Source: UBA11512 sp964623895
GTDB lineage: Bacteria > Bacillota > Clostridia > Oscillospirales > CAG-272
Assembly (NCBI GenBank): GCA_964623895.1
Contig: CAZUWA010000034.1
Location: 1 to 14,638, forward strand
Direction of reading: 5' to 3'
Length of the DNA stretch: 14,638 nt
Position 1 is the stretch's first letter, and every line of letters begins with the position of its first letter. The notes under the pieces are model-generated. The model was not told where the DNA came from and did not search any database. It saw only the letters and a list, made by a program, of their open reading frames with translations. Both the position numbers and the translations under genes were made by a program. Positions 6,583-13,726 of this stretch are shown one piece after another.

Positions 6583-7797
6583 CTATGCTTTTCCGCCGAT
6601 CGTTCCAAAGGATACGCCTGCCAGTACATTGGTATCAAAGGAATGGGTAGTGCTTTCATTTTCCCTCTTGCGCTTCACGGCAAGAGTTATGATACGGTCA
6701 AGCAGTTCAGTGTAACTGACTCCCAACGGCGTCCAAAGATAGAAAGCAAGCGATCCGGGGATAGTATTGATCTCGTTTAAATAGATCTTTCCTGTGTCAA
6801 GATCCTTCATAAAATCAATTCGGGCAATACCCGCACAACCAAGCACACCAAATGCCTTTACCGCAAGATTTCTGACTTCTTCCCGCTCGGCATCGTCGAT
6901 CTCGGCAGGGATCTTTCGCTTTAAAGATGCCATACCGTTTCCCTTACTGCCTCCCGTTTTTCCGCCGGTCTTGCCTGCTTTTCCGCCACTGATGTATTTG
7001 TCCTGATAGCTGAGGATCTCATCAGAGGAGATCGGCTCTTCACATTCGGAAGCCTCTGCTCGCTCTTTGTCACCAAGAACCGCGCAATTGATCTCTTTCA
7101 AGTTGGTGATGGCATGTTCGACAAGCAGACTTTGCGCATACACAAAGCCGTTTTCAAGAGCACGAACCAGTTTTTTACGATCTGCGGCTTTGGAAATGCC
7201 AACGGAAGAACCAAGATTGTAGGGCTTAACAATCATCGGATAACCGATCTGTTCTTCCAACTTTGTAATAACCGTTTCGGCGTCGCGGCTGAATTCAAAG
7301 ATATTGCACAACACTCCGTCAAGTACCGGAATACCATTATAGACAAGCACCGCTTTCATAGCATATTTATCCATTCCCAAAGCCGATGCATAAACATCAC
7401 ATCCTGCGTACGGTACATCAAGAAGTGTCAACAGTCCCTGCAAAGTGCCATCCTCACAGTTCGTGCCATGCACTGCAGGCAGCGCGATATCAAAAGTCGC
7501 AACGATATTGTTTATTCCAAACAATTTCGGCTCTCTGCGAATGAGCTCCACTGTGCCATGTGCACCTTTCGCAAGAAGCACCTCCGTCGCATTCTTCAAA
7601 AGTGATGGAATGTTGCGGTAACTTTCAATCTTTCCAACTGCCTCACCTGTAAAAAAGCGATTGTCCTTCGTAATATAAATCGGTATGATCTCATATTTTT
7701 CTTTGTCGATATACTCAGCGGCCTGCAATCCCGTGATGACCGAGATCTCATGCTCCACACTGTTTCCGCCGATAAAAAGTCCGACTTTGATCTTCAT
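6583..7797 (-). CDS. ddl: D-alanine--D-alanine ligase with a Gly/Lys-rich insert
   Basis: ATP-grasp ligase joining two D-alanines for the peptidoglycan stem peptide. Visible features are the N-terminal IGGNSVEHEIS with E15 (first D-Ala site), H110-G111, K191 and the glycine-rich GSSVG (196-200) of the ATP grasp, and N341-E-I-N344 for magnesium, followed by PGS. The omega-loop region reads SYQDKYIS (263-270); the tyrosine argues for a D-Ala-D-Ala rather than a D-Ala-D-lactate enzyme. An 18-residue run rich in Gly, Lys and Thr (271-288) interrupts that loop. It also has a tail of about 25 residues beyond the usual end, making 404 aa against about 310-370 usually. The ATG at 7797 follows GGAG by six bases; an ATG at 7809 is possible. 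It is downstream of the MurF-like gene. Confidence 0.93.
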   Translation of the reverse strand: MKIKVGLFIGGNSVEHEISVITGLQAAEYIDKEKYEIIPIYITKDNRFFTGEAVGKIESYRNIPSLLKNATEVLLAKGAHGTVELIRREPKLFGINNIVATFDIALPAVHGTNCEDGTLQGLLTLLDVPYAGCDVYASALGMDKYAMKAVLVYNGIPVLDGVLCNIFEFSRDAETVITKLEEQIGYPMIVKPYNLGSSVGISKAADRKKLVRALENGFVYAQSLLVEHAITNLKEINCAVLGDKERAEASECEEPISSDEILSYQDKYISGGKAGKTGGKTGGSKGNGMASLKRKIPAEIDDAEREEVRNLAVKAFGVLGCAGIARIDFMKDLDTGKIYLNEINTIPGSLAFYLWTPLGVSYTELLDRIITLAVKRKRENESTTHSFDTNVLAGVSFGTIGGKA

Positions 7798-7921
7798 ACT
7801 AATCTCCATTCCGTCGCCTTGTGGCGGCACAAAAGTAATTTTGAATTTTGCAAAGCAAAATTCGAGCGTGAAGCAGACCTGCTTCAGATCAACTAAATTG
7901 TAACTTTCACGCCATCTGCTC
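7798..7921 (-). promoter_or_regulatory. Structured spacer between murF-like gene and ddl
   Basis: These 124 bp contain several inverted repeats: a perfect 9-bp stem with a 3-nt loop (7843-7863), a 6-bp stem with a 4-nt loop (7870-7885), and CGCC/GGCG around TTGT (7815-7826). A longer-range pair, GCGTGAA (7866-7872) with TTCACGC (7906-7912), shares bases with the 7870-7885 hairpin, so the two cannot form together. I see no -35/-10 pair and no T-run making a terminator. It may be an RNA control element or processing site, or a short REP-like mobile repeat; no family is recognised. Confidence 0.45.
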
Positions 7922-9493
7922 TTAAAAGTTATCCGGCAAGTCATTTTCAAGTAAAATGATCGTTTTTTTGCCGTCGGTCTCTATGTGATATGCCAGATTG
8001 ATTGCTTCGGTAAAGCTTTCTGCTATATATATCTTCTCGCTCGGATATCCTGCCTCGGAAAGTCCCGAAACAATCGGCTCCGCCTGCTTTTTGCCCACTG
8101 CAATAACAAGATCGCAGACTTCCGCAGCCTGTTTGCCGAAGTTTCTGTTACATTCCTCCATTTTTTCACCAAGCTCCACCATGCCGGGTGTGATTAGGAT
8201 CTTATAACCGTCAAACATAGCAAGCGTTTCCAGTGCCGCTTTTGCACCTTCGGGGTTGGAATTGTAGGCATCGTCGATAATGGCAAGTCTTCCTCTGTCG
8301 ATCAACTCCAAACGGTGCGGTACGCTCTTCAGTTTCTTCACGCCGCGTTTTATTTCTTCATAGCTAAGTCCGAAGTGACGCGCTACTGCGATAGCACCGA
8401 TGATATTGAGCACATTGTGCCGACCGATAAGCGGTGTGGTAAATTTTTCCCGATCCTCCCCATGGCAAAGAAGAAAGGTCGTGCCGTCAGTTGAAGTGCA
8501 AATATCTTCTGCATAATAATCCGCACCTTTTGATAGGCTGTAATAAACCGCATTCTTATGGTATTTTTCCTTGACCAGTTCCTCGCTGTCCGCGTTTAAA
8601 AAGACAACTCCGTCCTGTGGAAGGGCTCTTGCCAGTTCGAATTTGGTCTTTCGTACTCGTTCTTGACTGCCGAAAGTTTCAAGATGCTGCGGACCTACCG
8701 AGGTAATCACGCCATCATGCGGATGAGCCAGATCGCAAAGTTCTTTGATCTCTCCCACACGCTTTGCGCCCATTTCGCAAACAAAGATCTCATGAAGCGG
8801 AGAAAGATACTGTCTGACTGTGCGTACCACCCCCATAGGAGTATTATAATTTTCCGGTGTCATAAGTACATTATATTTTTCCGAAAGGATCGTGGTAAGG
8901 AAATATTTGACGCTGGTCTTGCCGTAACTGCCTGTAATTCCAATGACCTTGAGCGACCTGTGCGTGCGCATAAGTTTTTTGGCATCGTTGAAATAGTAAC
9001 GATTCACCGATATCTCAATCGGCTTGTTTATCAGATTGGTAAGCATGATGTAAAACGGCATCAGTCCGATGACCGATCCTTCAAAAAACAGCGCCCATTT
9101 ACTGTCCACAAAACAAAGAATGGAGGTCGGCAGAAGGAAAAGAAGAACAGAAGTCAGTGTCAACCGCTTGACTCGATCTGTAAAGACCAATGGCTTTTTG
9201 GCTTTGATCTTGATCTGCCTAAACACAAAAAAGAAGAGTATCGACAAATAGACCACCGACGTCACCGCACCGGAAATCAAAATATCGACAACAAGTGGCA
9301 GTATCGCTGCAACAAATGCCGGAACAAGAAGACAGAAAATGCCTTTCAGATTTTTTCCGATCCACTTCCATTCCACATCATAGTGATAGGAGTTTAACTG
9401 AAAAATATGTACATGATACCGATAAGCATATAAAGCCACCATTGCGGCGGAGAATATCGGCAAAAGGGTAAAAAACAGTCTGAGTGTTTCCAT
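7922..9493 (-). CDS. Membrane-anchored MurF-like Mur ligase
   Basis: A Mur ligase that by similarity adds D-Ala-D-Ala to a UDP-MurNAc tripeptide. Residues 1-155 carry about five hydrophobic segments (roughly 2-24, 51-72, 76-92, 110-128, 133-153) in place of the usual cytoplasmic MurF N-terminal domain that binds the uridine nucleotide. The ATP domain has the P-loop GSYGKTS (188-194), ENYNTPMG, and GPQHLETFGS. The C-terminal region holds GRHNVLN and IDDAYNSNPEG, both MurF-typical. The 523-aa length results from the membrane domain. The ATG at 9493 lies 16 bp after the hydrolase stop, behind an AAAGGGA ribosome site. Its pairing with ddl supports a D-Ala-D-Ala substrate. Without the UDP-binding domain it may instead act on a lipid-linked or other acceptor; whether it is the cell's only MurF cannot be seen. 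Confidence 0.87.
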   Translation of the reverse strand: METLRLFFTLLPIFSAAMVALYAYRYHVHIFQLNSYHYDVEWKWIGKNLKGIFCLLVPAFVAAILPLVVDILISGAVTSVVYLSILFFFVFRQIKIKAKKPLVFTDRVKRLTLTSVLLFLLPTSILCFVDSKWALFFEGSVIGLMPFYIMLTNLINKPIEISVNRYYFNDAKKLMRTHRSLKVIGITGSYGKTSVKYFLTTILSEKYNVLMTPENYNTPMGVVRTVRQYLSPLHEIFVCEMGAKRVGEIKELCDLAHPHDGVITSVGPQHLETFGSQERVRKTKFELARALPQDGVVFLNADSEELVKEKYHKNAVYYSLSKGADYYAEDICTSTDGTTFLLCHGEDREKFTTPLIGRHNVLNIIGAIAVARHFGLSYEEIKRGVKKLKSVPHRLELIDRGRLAIIDDAYNSNPEGAKAALETLAMFDGYKILITPGMVELGEKMEECNRNFGKQAAEVCDLVIAVGKKQAEPIVSGLSEAGYPSEKIYIAESFTEAINLAYHIETDGKKTIILLENDLPDNF

Positions 9494-9509
9494 TACATTT
9501 TCCCTTTCA

Positions 9510-10256
9510 TTACAGTTTCATAAAAGATGCCATCACGCGCCCAAACAGTGGTGCAGAATCAAGAAAAGAATAATGTCCGCCCTCAAGCACCACCAACCCG
9601 GCATCCGGAATCATTTGTTCCATCAATTTTCCGTCTGATAGCGGTGTTGCAGTATCGTTTTTGCCCCATATAAGCAGTGTCGGCACATTGACCTTCGGGA
9701 AGGTAACGCTTAAATCCTCCGATACTGTTTTTTTGAGCACCTCGCGCATCATGGGGGAGGCGGCGCGATAATCTGCTGAAGAATGTTTTAAACGGTAGCG
9801 CTCCATTTTTTTTGGTGCGAATATTTCAAGTATTTTGCGTCCGCACTTATATTTTACCCGACGGAATTTCTTTTTTAAAGTATCCTTCGGTTTCACGCCC
9901 GCACTGTCAATGAGAATAACGCGCTCTACAGTGAAATCAAAACCGATATCAAACAGTTTAAAGATCACTCTGCCGCCGAACGAATGTCCGATCAACGTCA
10001 ACCCGGAAAGACCGAGCGCAGAGATAAATTTTTCGGTAAATTCCGCATAAGCGGAAACATCCCATGCGTTTTTGGGCTCTTCACTCCTGCCAAAACCAGG
10101 AAAATCGAGGGTATACACCGTATATTTTTGAGAAAGAAGGCGAGAGATCAAAGCGTACACTTCGGTATTGGTTCCCCATCCTTCGAGGATCAAAACCGGC
10201 GCACCGCTTCCCTCTGACGTATAATAAATATTCAATCCGTCAATAGTCATTTGCAT
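9510..10256 (-). CDS. Alpha/beta hydrolase in the murF-ddl operon
   Basis: A 248-aa single-domain serine hydrolase with a complete-looking triad: nucleophile S92 in GHSFGG, acid D201 in WGKNDTATP, and H228 in GGHYSFLD. The usual HGxG oxyanion motif reads E25-G-W-G28, with Glu where His is common. A basic helical segment (about 123-160) probably forms the lid. There is no signal peptide, so it acts in the cytoplasm. The substrate is unknown. Being first in an operon with a MurF-like ligase and ddl suggests a cell-wall precursor or a lipid-linked intermediate, but that is inference from position only. The start at 10256 follows GGGAGG; a second ATG at 10250 is less well spaced. Confidence 0.88.
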   Translation of the reverse strand: MQMTIDGLNIYYTSEGSGAPVLILEGWGTNTEVYALISRLLSQKYTVYTLDFPGFGRSEEPKNAWDVSAYAEFTEKFISALGLSGLTLIGHSFGGRVIFKLFDIGFDFTVERVILIDSAGVKPKDTLKKKFRRVKYKCGRKILEIFAPKKMERYRLKHSSADYRAASPMMREVLKKTVSEDLSVTFPKVNVPTLLIWGKNDTATPLSDGKLMEQMIPDAGLVVLEGGHYSFLDSAPLFGRVMASFMKL

Positions 10257-10282
10257 GGCAAAATCCTCCCTTCCCTCTTATC

Positions 10283-10311
10283 ATTATATCAAAAAGATCT
10301 CCTCTTTGCAA
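10283..10311 (-). promoter_or_regulatory. Promoter of the hydrolase-murF-ddl operon
   Basis: On the minus strand: TTGCAA (10311-10306), a 17-bp spacer ending in TGA (extended -10), and a perfect TATAAT (10288-10283), 26 bases before the ATG. Confidence 0.78.
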
Positions 10312-10312
10312 T

Positions 10313-10353
10313 AGAAAAAAAGAAAAAACTACCGCAATTTTCGTTGCGGTAGT
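10313..10353 (-). terminator. Strong terminator after the M60-like peptidase gene
   Basis: A perfect 10-bp stem, ACTACCGCAA (10328-10337) with TTGCGGTAGT (10344-10353), closes a 6-nt loop. On the minus strand it runs into a long T-rich tract (10327-10313). It begins 8 bases after the stop codon. Confidence 0.9.
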
Positions 10354-10361
10354 CTGAAAAA

Positions 10362-11879
10362 TTATTTGCCGTTTTGAGATTCCACAAGTCCTTCGCCGCG
10401 CGCGACCATAGCTTGCCAGTCTTTGTCTTTGTTTGTCTTGTTTTCAAAGGCTTGTTCCACAGTTAATGAGCCTTTTGTGTTTTCTTCAAGAAGTTGATTG
10501 AACTTTTCAAAGCGTTCCTTTGAGGTCATGCTACTTGTTGTCAATCCTTCATCTTGGAACCAATGGAAGGTCTTCTTAAGTGCTTCGTATCCGTCTCCGT
10601 TCTCTGCCTCGTGCTTCTTTACAAACTCTGTATAACGCTGTGCAGCACGATAGATATTGTAGTTGTAGATGATCTCATCGCCATCAACTTTGTAACTCAT
10701 GTTGCCGGAAAGTCCTTTGTAAGCATCTTCGATCGTATCATAGTTGAAGATCTGTGCTGCGCTGTATTCCGCAGGAGCCGCCCATGCGCCGCCCTCGTCA
10801 TCCTTGTACTTAAAAAGCACATAGGTTGCCTTTAGGTCAGCCTGCATCTCGGATTCGAAGTTCCATCCTCTGTTCCAGTCATACATATGACCCATTTCAT
10901 GAAGAACACAGAAGTTGAAATCCCGTTTACCTTCAAAAGAACGGATCATCATCTTTTCAAGGTCTCCACCGCCGCTACCGTTTTCGATGTACCAGTCAAA
11001 ATTTATATAAATATTGCAGTCGCCGCCAACCACACCTGCCATCACATCTTGATGGTTAAATGCGTGAACGATGAGCCGCTTGTATGGTGTAAAACCGGTC
11101 AGTTCATCGTAAGCATAACTGATTTTTTCCACATCATCGGCAAACTGCTGCATTCTTTCTTCCACGACTTTCTCTAAGTCCTCTGAACCTTTATATGCTC
11201 TCTTGACTGCCGCAGAGTTTGCAAGACGTTCGACCACATCTGTAGGCAAACGCAAGAACACTCTCTGATTTTGGCTGATCCACTGTCTGTACTGTGTGGA
11301 CTGGTTTTCCACCTTTGTAAAAGTGAAAGTAGAGGTGCAGTTTTCATTCAGTACAACAGAAAATTCGCCGTCTGTACACTGCAAAGAGAACTTAGGGTTA
11401 CCGGCAGAAACAATTTTGTAACTGTTGTCGCCGTTGTCTCTTAAATACCAACCCTGTTTTGCATCGGGAACCAAACCGGAAACGTCGGAAATAATGACTG
11501 CCTTATTGGGAATCAGTTTGTCGGCAGCGAGCGCCTGCTTATAGAAATCACCTGCATAAATGACCGAAACAGCCTCGCCGTTTTCAAACTCATGGTAATC
11601 GACAGACCAAACTGTGCCTTCCCAATCCTTTGCTTCTTGGATATAGGTGTGATTCCATGTCAAAGCAGTACCATCGTTTGCCTTGATCTCATACAGCGCC
11701 ATATTATCAAGTTTCGCGGTAACTTTGTCCGGGTCTACAGGCGTTTCTGTGGGTTGGGCACTTCCGGTCGATGAAGAGAGACTCTCATTCGGGTCTGTCT
11801 CATCCGGTGTGTCGGTACATGCAACTGTCAAAGAACAAACAGTCAACAAAACCAACAGAAATGCTATCATTCTTTTCAT
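10362..11879 (-). CDS. M60-like zinc metallopeptidase lipoprotein
   Basis: A 505-aa exported lipoprotein: the signal peptide ends TVAC with C21 as the lipidated residue, then a Ser/Thr/Pro linker (about 22-52). The zinc motif is H327-E-M-G-H331, followed by a Trp-rich stretch and E342 or E344 as the likely third ligand, which fits the gluzincin HExxH-x(8,28)-E pattern of the M60/enhancin group. M60-like enzymes often cleave O-glycosylated mucin-type proteins, so surface glycoprotein attack is the best guess. Residues about 55-190 form a beta-rich N-terminal region (WYLRDNGDNSYKIVS and following) that resembles a ricin-type or similar binding repeat, but I cannot assign it. It follows the SGNH lipoprotein gene by 28 bp with an AAAGGGA ribosome site, so they share an operon. 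The M60 assignment rests on motif spacing, not a search. Confidence 0.8.
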   Translation of the reverse strand: MKRMIAFLLVLLTVCSLTVACTDTPDETDPNESLSSSTGSAQPTETPVDPDKVTAKLDNMALYEIKANDGTALTWNHTYIQEAKDWEGTVWSVDYHEFENGEAVSVIYAGDFYKQALAADKLIPNKAVIISDVSGLVPDAKQGWYLRDNGDNSYKIVSAGNPKFSLQCTDGEFSVVLNENCTSTFTFTKVENQSTQYRQWISQNQRVFLRLPTDVVERLANSAAVKRAYKGSEDLEKVVEERMQQFADDVEKISYAYDELTGFTPYKRLIVHAFNHQDVMAGVVGGDCNIYINFDWYIENGSGGGDLEKMMIRSFEGKRDFNFCVLHEMGHMYDWNRGWNFESEMQADLKATYVLFKYKDDEGGAWAAPAEYSAAQIFNYDTIEDAYKGLSGNMSYKVDGDEIIYNYNIYRAAQRYTEFVKKHEAENGDGYEALKKTFHWFQDEGLTTSSMTSKERFEKFNQLLEENTKGSLTVEQAFENKTNKDKDWQAMVARGEGLVESQNGK

Positions 11880-11907
11880 AATAATTCCCTTTCTCGATTT
11901 TGCTTAT

Positions 11908-12801
11908 TTATTGATCGATATTTCTGTTTTTATATGCATCCGCCATGGCATCTGCGATATAAGGAGTAATATACTCATAACCTTTGGAATTGGGATGACA
12001 TCCGTCTGCCAAATACATGCCGAAATACTTTTTCATGTTTTGGGAAAGATAGAAATCGGCACCGAGATCGTAGAAATTCATCACCGGAATATCCCACTTC
12101 TCACAGATCTGAAGCGTTGCATCCACGTATGCACGCATATCCTTGAGTGTTCCGACATTCATGCTCATTCTGGGCGTAATAATATAAATAATGGTCGCAT
12201 CCTTGTTCAAAAGCTTTGTATAATACAGCAAATTTTCAAGACCACCGCAGAATGTTCCGAGATCCCTTTCAAAAGTTGCAGATGTGACGTCCTCCGGCGC
12301 GATATCTGACACCGTACCGACAGGCGCAACATCCCATCCGTCATTGGTACCGCCCTCTAATACAACAAAATCATACTTGTTGCCGCCATTGTTCTTGATC
12401 TGGCTGACGATCTGATTGTTCGGTCTGCAATTGGAGACCGATGCACCGTCAACACCCACATTTTTATAACTTGCTAACCCATAGTCCCTGTGTATTCTCC
12501 CTGCATAGCCCCACCACTGATGATCTTTGTCATAAGTTGAAGCCATCACGATCGAGTCGCCTACGAACAATGCTGTCTTTCCTTTGAGGATCTCCGCGGT
12601 CGTCAAGTCTTTTGAGGACGCGAAGGTCGGGGTGGGCGTTACGACCGTTACAGATGTTTCGGTCGGATTGGGTGTTTCTGTGGGTGAAACACTTTTGCTC
12701 GTCTTCTCATCTTCCGTTGTCTTTGTCGGCGCTTCCGAGCAAGAGACCATGGTCGGGATGAATATCGCCAACACGAACAGCAACGCGATAATTCTCTTCA
12801 T
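11908..12801 (-). CDS. SGNH/GDSL esterase lipoprotein
   Basis: A 297-aa exported lipoprotein, lipidated at C21 (lipobox MVSC), with a Thr/Pro/Glu-rich linker at about 22-60 containing repeated PTETP-like units. The catalytic domain has the SGNH blocks: FVGDS with nucleophile S83, a glycine block around G118, GGTND with N153, and DGCHPN with D266 and H269. Such enzymes remove acetyl or other acyl groups, commonly from carbohydrates. The substrate is not readable; extracellular polysaccharide, peptidoglycan or host glycans are all possible. The ATG at 12801 follows GGAGG. It is the first gene of an operon with the M60-like peptidase, whose signal peptide and linker resemble its own, suggesting joint action at the surface. 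Confidence 0.88.
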   Translation of the reverse strand: MKRIIALLFVLAIFIPTMVSCSEAPTKTTEDEKTSKSVSPTETPNPTETSVTVVTPTPTFASSKDLTTAEILKGKTALFVGDSIVMASTYDKDHQWWGYAGRIHRDYGLASYKNVGVDGASVSNCRPNNQIVSQIKNNGGNKYDFVVLEGGTNDGWDVAPVGTVSDIAPEDVTSATFERDLGTFCGGLENLLYYTKLLNKDATIIYIITPRMSMNVGTLKDMRAYVDATLQICEKWDIPVMNFYDLGADFYLSQNMKKYFGMYLADGCHPNSKGYEYITPYIADAMADAYKNRNIDQ

Positions 12802-12840
12802 ATATCTAAACCTCCGATTCAGAAATATAGATACACTTGT

Positions 12841-12869
12841 ATTGTATCAAAAAAACGGTTATTTGTCAA
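12841..12869 (-). promoter_or_regulatory. Promoter of the surface lipoprotein operon, with palindrome
   Basis: On the minus strand: TTGACA (12869-12864), a 17-bp spacer ending in TGA (extended -10), and TACAAT (12846-12841). The -35 overlaps the PHP gene's stop codon (12868-12866). A perfect 7-bp inverted repeat, ATTTGTC (12861-12867) and GACAAAT (12872-12878), covers the -35 and could be an operator. No terminator is seen after the PHP gene, so read-through from upstream is also possible. Confidence 0.78.
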
Positions 12870-13726
12870 TGGACAAATGTTTCTTTTTTGATTTTTTCTT
12901 TGATGCGGTCAAGAAGAACGCCATCTACCGTTAGATTGCCGTTGATTCCCTCCCCAATCTCAATATGCGGTTTCATCTGCGCATGATAGTCACTACCGCC
13001 GCAAAGCATCAAGTCAAGTTTTTGTGCCATTCCTCTGAATTTTTCGCCCATTTCGGATGTATACTCGCTGTAATAACCCTCAATACCATCCAGTCCCGCT
13101 TCTTTCAGCGTCGTCATCAGTTCAAAAACGCCGTCATCCGAGAGTTTGGTTTGGTGTGGATGCGCAAAGAATGCCAGACCGCCCGCGCCGTGAATGAGGG
13201 CGATTGCCTCTTCCGGTCTCATCACATTGCGCTTGATGTAACAGGGACACCCTACCCCCAAATGAAGTCTGAATGCCTCGGCAACGCTCTCGACATACCC
13301 TTTGTTCATCATCACTTTGGCATAATGCGCTCTGCCGACCCCCCCGATCGGAGCAACGGCGCGCACCTCCTCTTCGGTCATAGCAAAACCCATTTCGTTT
13401 AATTTCGTCATATATGCCTTGTGGTTTTCCCTGCGCTCCCGCTGCATGGCATCAAAAGCCGTCAACAGCGGTTCGTTGGATGTATCCACAAAAAATCCGA
13501 GAATGTGCACTTGAACATGACATTCGGTTGAGATCTCCACCCCGGGAACGATCTCCACCCCGTGTTTTTTTCCTGCGGCAACGGCGAACGGAATACCTCT
13601 GAGGGTATCATGGTCTGTCAATGCGATTGCGCAAAGACCCTTTTCCGCTGCGTGTGCCACCAGTTCTTCGGGCGTCATTGATCCATCGGAATAAATGGAA
13701 TGTGTATGTAAATCAATCCTTTTCAT
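12866..13726 (-). CDS. PHP-family phosphoesterase (RNase AM / nucleoside bisphosphate phosphatase type)
   Basis: A 286-aa metal-dependent phosphoesterase with the full PHP motif set: DLHTHS (H7, H9), YSDGS (D14), LTDHD (H39, D40), PGVEIS (E64), AHPHQ (H189) and GSDYH (D246, H248). These form a trinuclear metal site. Homologues of this length act on 3',5'-nucleoside bisphosphates or as 5'-3' exonucleases on short RNA, in the cytoplasm. The ATG overlaps the stop of the esterase gene by four bases (ATGA, 13723-13726), so translation is coupled. The pairing with a sugar esterase has no obvious metabolic logic. Its stop codon overlaps the next promoter. Confidence 0.88.
   Translation of the reverse strand: MKRIDLHTHSIYSDGSMTPEELVAHAAEKGLCAIALTDHDTLRGIPFAVAAGKKHGVEIVPGVEISTECHVQVHILGFFVDTSNEPLLTAFDAMQRERRENHKAYMTKLNEMGFAMTEEEVRAVAPIGGVGRAHYAKVMMNKGYVESVAEAFRLHLGVGCPCYIKRNVMRPEEAIALIHGAGGLAFFAHPHQTKLSDDGVFELMTTLKEAGLDGIEGYYSEYTSEMGEKFRGMAQKLDLMLCGGSDYHAQMKPHIEIGEGINGNLTVDGVLLDRIKEKIKKETFVH

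Noticed and set aside
7797..7950. The upstream extension of the ddl frame to 7950
   Set aside because: It would run into the murF-like gene, has no homology to Ddl N-termini, and the ATG at 7797 has a good GGAG site.
8663..9397. A 244-codon open frame on + inside the murF-like gene
   Set aside because: It is antisense to a gene with clear motifs, lacks a ribosome site, and its product has an unnatural His/Lys/Arg-rich composition with no recognisable domain.
6583..9493. A vancomycin-resistance-type D-Ala-D-Lac cluster
   Set aside because: The Ddl has Tyr in the omega-loop position typical of D-Ala-D-Ala enzymes, there is no VanH or VanX, and the carboxypeptidases are serine S11 enzymes, not the metallo VanY type.
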